Source: Paragonimus westermani (taxonomy: Eukaryota; Platyhelminthes; Trematoda; Plagiorchiida; Troglotrematidae). Taken from it: a stretch of 64,000 nt of DNA. A program made the position numbers and the translations under genes. Of the stretch, positions 58,920 to 64,000 are shown one piece after another. Positions within the stretch are counted from its first letter, which is position 1; every line of letters begins with the position of its first letter. Location: NCBI GenBank assembly GCA_008508345.1, contig QNGE01000872.1, positions 26,309-90,308 on the forward strand, read 5' to 3'. Below the pieces are notes generated by a model. The model ran no database searches, had not been told where the DNA came from, and was given only the letters and a program-made list of their open reading frames with translations.

Positions 58920-61900
58920 CCAATTGGCACTGTTGAGTACGGTAAGATAAAACCCTGAGCTTTCAGCTGCAAGCCTTAAGGCAATGGAAAGGAAAATAGA
59001 ATGTTGAAGAACGCTACCTAAAAGAACCATTACACCGAAATTTTAAGAATACTCTTGATGCGTCGAATACTTATAAGGTATAGACTACCGCTAGGCTTAC
59101 AAATCGATACAAGTGTTCTAACGGAATTTATGCGCCGAAGGTCTACCACAGTCAAAAACTGTCCTGGTCAACTCATGATGATTCTGTAGCGAATATCCTC
59201 AAGCAAATACAGTAGTGAACGGGAATAAATGTACATTCAAAATAGTTAGTCCGAGCAAAATATTCTATGGACACGCAGCGTCTTAATAATAAAATATTGA
59301 GGTCAGCTCAGCGAATCAAGTGTGTTGTAATTGATAGGCAAGCGGTGGTCAAATAGGGAGAAGGTGAAACGAATTAACATGTCAAGGGAAGTTACCTGAG
59401 GGAACCAACGTTCTTAGATCCCGCTTTTATGTAACTCGGGACATGGTTCTTACTGCCTTGGAGTCTACTTTGGGAACTAGGCCTATAGTGAAAAAATGTC
59501 AAGACTACTAGTCTGGGAAAGTCTGCAAGACGTTTTCAACATGTTGGGAGTACAGAAGATGTGGTTACGAATCGCACGCACACACTAGCAAGGGCAATCC
59601 TTGTGGAATTATGCATGGAAGACCTGATGGACGGTGATTGACTCATTTGGCTGAAATACAAGATTTACCCCACTTGTTATCAGTTGGCTTCCTTAGTTAA
59701 CGTTGACCCGTACCATGAACACTGTAACCACATTTTAAACATTGCAGTAAGACTAACTGACGTTCTGGGCAACAATCTTCATCACCATTTATTGATTATC
59801 CGCTTGAGCAGAAGGCTTTGCTGACCACAAACTCCATTTGATGATGTTTTATTTTGTCCACTAACTGTGTAATTTTCTCTTTCACTATGAATCTTGGACC
59901 ACTCATTTCACTTGTAACAGGTCTGTATTTAATCCTACTGTTGGTTAATCGGCACAACAGCCAATTAATTTTTTATGAGCACAGCTAGGATCATGGTAGT
60001 TGAGTAGTTTTATTGTGTGTGGGATATCATCATCACCATCTTGACAGAGAAACCAGAAAGTGATTCAGTTTTTTCGCACATATGTCAACAAGTAAGTAAT
60101 CTCAATGTTCCAGTTTATTCTAAGTTTATTTGAAATCGAACAACTATCTGTGGTTGACCTGTAGTGACAGTGGTCTGAACGATCATTCCGTTACTTGCGT
60201 GAAGCTAATGAGCATCAACTGTATTGAACCAGTTGACCACCACTTCGATGTTGGTCATTAAAACCAGATGATTTCAGACACCAACTATTGCTTGTGGAAT
60301 AGTTTGAAACAATGTCCCATTATTTGCCCAAGTTGTGCCAGTTGGTTGGTTTGACCGAATGTTACGCCATAAGGTCCATCTTGGTAGACAAAAAGGAGGC
60401 AGAGTGCTCAGATTTTCTGACTTCCGAATAAAAATTTGCTCGAAAAATCCGAACGTGTTTGGTCATAAACCAATGGAGGTTTAGCTCTAGCAGAGCAATA
60501 CTATGAGTCTTACATCTCGGCAAACGTGAAGTTGGTATGGTCAAGGAGATTCACTTTGCATGACGATTTATATACACTGCCCATTGGTGGTTGTAACACC
60601 CCAGTTGACTTCAAAAGGATCTGGTGATTAAATGCGAATTGGATATTCCGAATTTTTCACGTGTCTGAAAAATCACAGAAGATGGGAAGAGGGAAAGTGC
60701 AAACAGAAAATAGTAAGATTTATTAGCTAATCATAAACTAACGGACGAAAATACGAATGTACTCATTATGCAATAGTGAATGAATTATTTTGTTGGCTTG
60801 AGCACCTGATAACTAATAATCTTGAATCATATTTATGTGTACACAGTAACGAAATAAAAAAGTGATGGAGATACTCACAAGAATGTAATATACTTATTTA
60901 TATACTCATGTCTGTCATAGGTAACACCGCTGGGGAACCAAAAGATATCACATATGAAGATCTGATACACTTGAACGTTTGGTATGTAAACGGCTTTAAC
61001 AGCAGCATGACTTTTTTTATTTAATGAACTGAATTATTGTGAACTATTCAGAACTATTCAGAATTGTAACAAGTGTAACAACTGTAGTAATTCTCACTAT
61101 GGAGGCATTGTGTTTAACTCTGTGATTCATAAACTACCCAACAGTGTACTTGATTCGGAGTCGTCCTAATTAGGGAATTTGCAAGAATAGCACCGATTGA
61201 ATAACCCCCCCCCCGGAACGAACATTTTGTTCAATTTTGTACTTCCGTATTAGTGCTCTTTGCTCACACTTGTGGCATCTTGTGACCGAGTGTATACCGG
61301 AAGCAAGATTCGGAAAGAATAGATTCGTGGAAATTGGAAACTTCTAAGTGATTTCTGGAAAAAACGTGATAAATTTCTTAGGTTTGTTGTGAAAAGCGAA
61401 GGTAAAATGGATCTTCTGGATGATTTGGTGGATGCCATATAAAAATTCGTATGAAATCCGTGTGAAAATTCTGATTCCTCAGCTTACGTTTGCAGCTTAA
61501 CTCGTTGTGTTGGAGCAAGCTGTTTACGTCGCTGTTTCGAATCAAGGCTAAGCTCATATTTTTTCACAAATTTATCGCTTTTGACTTATAAAACGCGTCA
61601 AACCACTTAGTAGTATGAGCCAGGGTGTTTGACCCTGAAGATTACCCTTATTAAGAGCACTATCATGTGCACTTATGGTATGTCCAAGATTCTATGCAAC
61701 TAAAGCAACTTCTGGACCATCTCACTGATGATTTTACTGAAAAATAACGTTTCGTGCATGTGAACTGTCGGTAACTTTCGCACAAACGATTCATTGTTTA
61801 CTCAGTACTTTTAATGACGACAACAAGAGTGATCACTCCATTTTATACGTAGTCTTTGTTGAATAGTGATGCTTTATTCAGTCAAAGATCTGAAAGCAAA

Positions 61901-63960
61901 ATGCGATCCCCTTTCATTTTATGTGGTTATGTACACTAAAAACTGCGGGACCTCTTAGATTTCATGGTTTTATGAACTGAATGATCACTTCAGGGATTTC
62001 TGTACATACTCTTACTGTGGTTTTAACATACCACACGGGTAAAATAATACAATGAATTCTTTTTGTCCATTCCGTAGCAAAAAAAATATGGCAGCTCTAC
62101 GTTTGTCCATTTCGTGTACTACATTCTGAGACATCATTTTTATTGAAATTTCTGAGGTCTGCTGGGAGGAGTTTGCGCAAAGTTGAGGACCTACTACGTA
62201 TTAAGGGCGTAAACTTGTGGGATTCTGTTTGTATAGGAAAGGACTACTTGGTTTGTGAGAAAATTTTATGAAATATCCCAAAACACTGGTGTTACATATG
62301 GGTAATCTGAGTGTACTATATGCATAAAGTGCTAATTTAGATTAATGGGAGCGGTTTGTAACGTTTTTCTTGCGACATCAGATAATATTTCTACAAAAGG
62401 GTAAACAACACCTATACTAGCATTTTCATATCTATCATGAATTCCTAGATATAATGATTCTGCCGAAAAATTTGCCGACAGAGGCACCAACTGATGTTAC
62501 AGTTATCGATTTATACAACACATGTGAGCTGGACATCTTAAGGTTCCTTTGACCAAGACAAAAGCGGTTGTGGTAACCGCGTTTGATGCGGCAATCATGT
62601 GACTGGCTGGTAACCGAATATCTTTGTTACTACTAAGCTACTGATATTGTTCGCTCTCCAACTCATAGATAATCATCCTCATCGTAATACTTCGTTCTCG
62701 CTGTGCACCTTTCAGTATTCACAGTAGAACTGAAACACATTTCACTTTTCTAGCCAAACAACCAGCGAAAACTCTTAGTAAGGTCTTCCATACATGAAAA
62801 ACATCCATTTTTGTTCCGCTACTGCGCAAACCTAGTGATTATTCCGAGAAACATATCCAGCCAACCTTTGATTATCACTCGTTCATTTTCATTTCACGCT
62901 TCTTTTTGAAAGCTTGTTCTATCTAGAGGAGAGGTTGTTCAGAATGCCCTGGGTATCTCAATGACTTACATGCCGGTTGTGACAATGTGAACATGTTATG
63001 TGTGTATTACTTCTTTTCGGGGTTCATGCCACCGGTAAATCTAGTTATCGTGATGCCATGTATCGTGATGTTGGTTTCAAATTTGATAGGTTTGGTCAGA
63101 GTGTGCCACCATCACATGTGGTCCATCCACCATGCTAGAAGATCTCGATATCTTGTTTGTTGCACTTGTAAATGACCTTTCAGATGAATTCGAATAGACT
63201 GTGTCAGTCAAACAACTTCGAAGTTTACTGTTCCTTAGAGATTGTGAGGGTTAGGGTAAGCAAACTTTTCTACCTAATACGCAGTTATTCGCCAGTCTTC
63301 GCACAAGCCAACCCCTGACTAACTGGAGATCATATCATTCACCTACTCACCATCTCAAATGACGTCTTCTTCACTGTGCTTGGTGGTAAAAAACAATGAC
63401 CCACGTCGCTTCCCAGCTCCTTCCTCTAGCCGCCAAACTCCTTGATTGTGCAATTGTTTCTTTTGTGCTGTAAGAACATTCTTGATCACCGATCACCTCA
63501 CACGGTTCTGAACCGTTTCGTCTTTGACACAGGGGTCTTCATCGATCGATATGCTTTGTGCGTTTCGGTGACATACAACCCGTAGTGCAGTGATTTCGCT
63601 CCGATCAGATATGGTGGCTGATTCCAACCACCTTGTGGACTCTGTTGTACTAGTGATGTGAGGAGTTGTGTCCTGTTAAGTGTGCACAGTCAAACAAAGT
63701 GCACATTTGTGTGCGACCGGTCTGTTGCACAATCCACTAGTCACGGTAGTGCAGTGTACCTACAATGTTGTACTTGTCTGCGTCCGACTGGATTGGGCGA
63801 TACATCCCTCCTGACTGAGCAATTGAACTTCAGCCTGTAGACGCCTGTATGGCGATATTGCGCAGTCAATCGTCCTAATGTACAGTTATCTACCTGCTTG
63901 TGTCTGCAGTTCCTACTGTACATTTATTCTCCTTGACACAATACGATGTTGATTAACTTC
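58920..63960. other. Anonymous sequence
   Basis: Five kilobases without a recognised domain, RNA gene or element. Minor details are an 11-base C run near 61206 and a doubled GAACTATTCA at 61041-61060. Open frames are all about 60 codons, at chance level. Confidence 0.45.
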
Positions 63961-63967
63961 ACCTGAC

Positions 63968-63968
<1 letters not shown>

Positions 63969-64000
<32 letters not shown>
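63969..64000 (-). repeat. (CAT)n microsatellite at window edge, probable RTE tail
   Basis: About ten CAT repeats run to the last base. On the minus strand this is (TGA)n, the terminal repeat of the RTE family in this window, so a minus-strand RTE insertion probably continues beyond the edge. A plain microsatellite remains possible. Confidence 0.6.

Noticed and set aside
61200..61440. C homopolymer and the nearby 62-codon minus frame
   Set aside because: A short homopolymer is common in such DNA, and the frame is Ser/Arg-rich without any domain.
1..64000. CRISPR arrays, prokaryotic operons or phage genes
   Set aside because: There are no regularly spaced direct repeats and no operon-like gene packing. 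Introns and LINE content show an animal genome.

Overview
The window looks like nuclear DNA from a flatworm, most likely a digenean trematode (fluke). This rests on content. Intron-split animal genes sit in a sea of decayed retroelements typical of flukes: RTE-type LINEs with (TGA)n tails, Penelope-like elements with a GIY-YIG endonuclease, CR1-type LINEs, and Ty3/gypsy elements, one of them CsRn1/Kabuki-like. The species cannot be fixed from sequence alone.

Two host genes are recognised. At the left, 4056-4208 (+) is the last coding exon of mitochondrial ClpP, carrying the catalytic aspartate; the rest of that gene was not found. The best-supported gene is parvin (+), with five coding exons between 12067 and 21494 in matching splice phases. 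They give about 367 residues and two calponin-homology domains, the usual parvin size. A CR1-type LINE sits in its intron 2. Two weaker exon candidates lie near 40.4-40.7 kb and 43.8 kb.

Layout: 0.9-10 kb is a retroelement mosaic, including a Penelope-like element split by an RTE 3' end. 12-21.5 kb is parvin. 22.2-27.8 kb holds minus-strand RTE pieces and a 1123-bp unit present twice in tandem, joined by a single N, which is probably an assembly artefact. Each unit carries an 88-bp inverted repeat. 31.7-33.4 kb has three tRNA-like units, one flanked by a perfect 17-bp target-site duplication (a SINE). 34.2-36.6 kb is a gypsy element (+), internally deleted and with its integrase Glu lost. 36.9-46 kb is mostly anonymous. 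47.3-50.5 kb is a decayed but complete-order gypsy element (-). 51-58.9 kb holds more RTE, gypsy and Penelope-like pieces, one an RTE tail with a 19-bp target-site duplication. 59-64 kb is almost featureless and ends in a (CAT)n run that is probably the start of another minus-strand RTE tail.

Apart from parvin and ClpP, nothing here looks like a working gene set. The retroelements carry stops, frameshifts and lost catalytic residues. The most interesting unexplained structures are the tRNA-like/SINE cluster at 31.7-33.4 kb and the hairpin with a hammerhead-like core at 25.8-26.0 kb.
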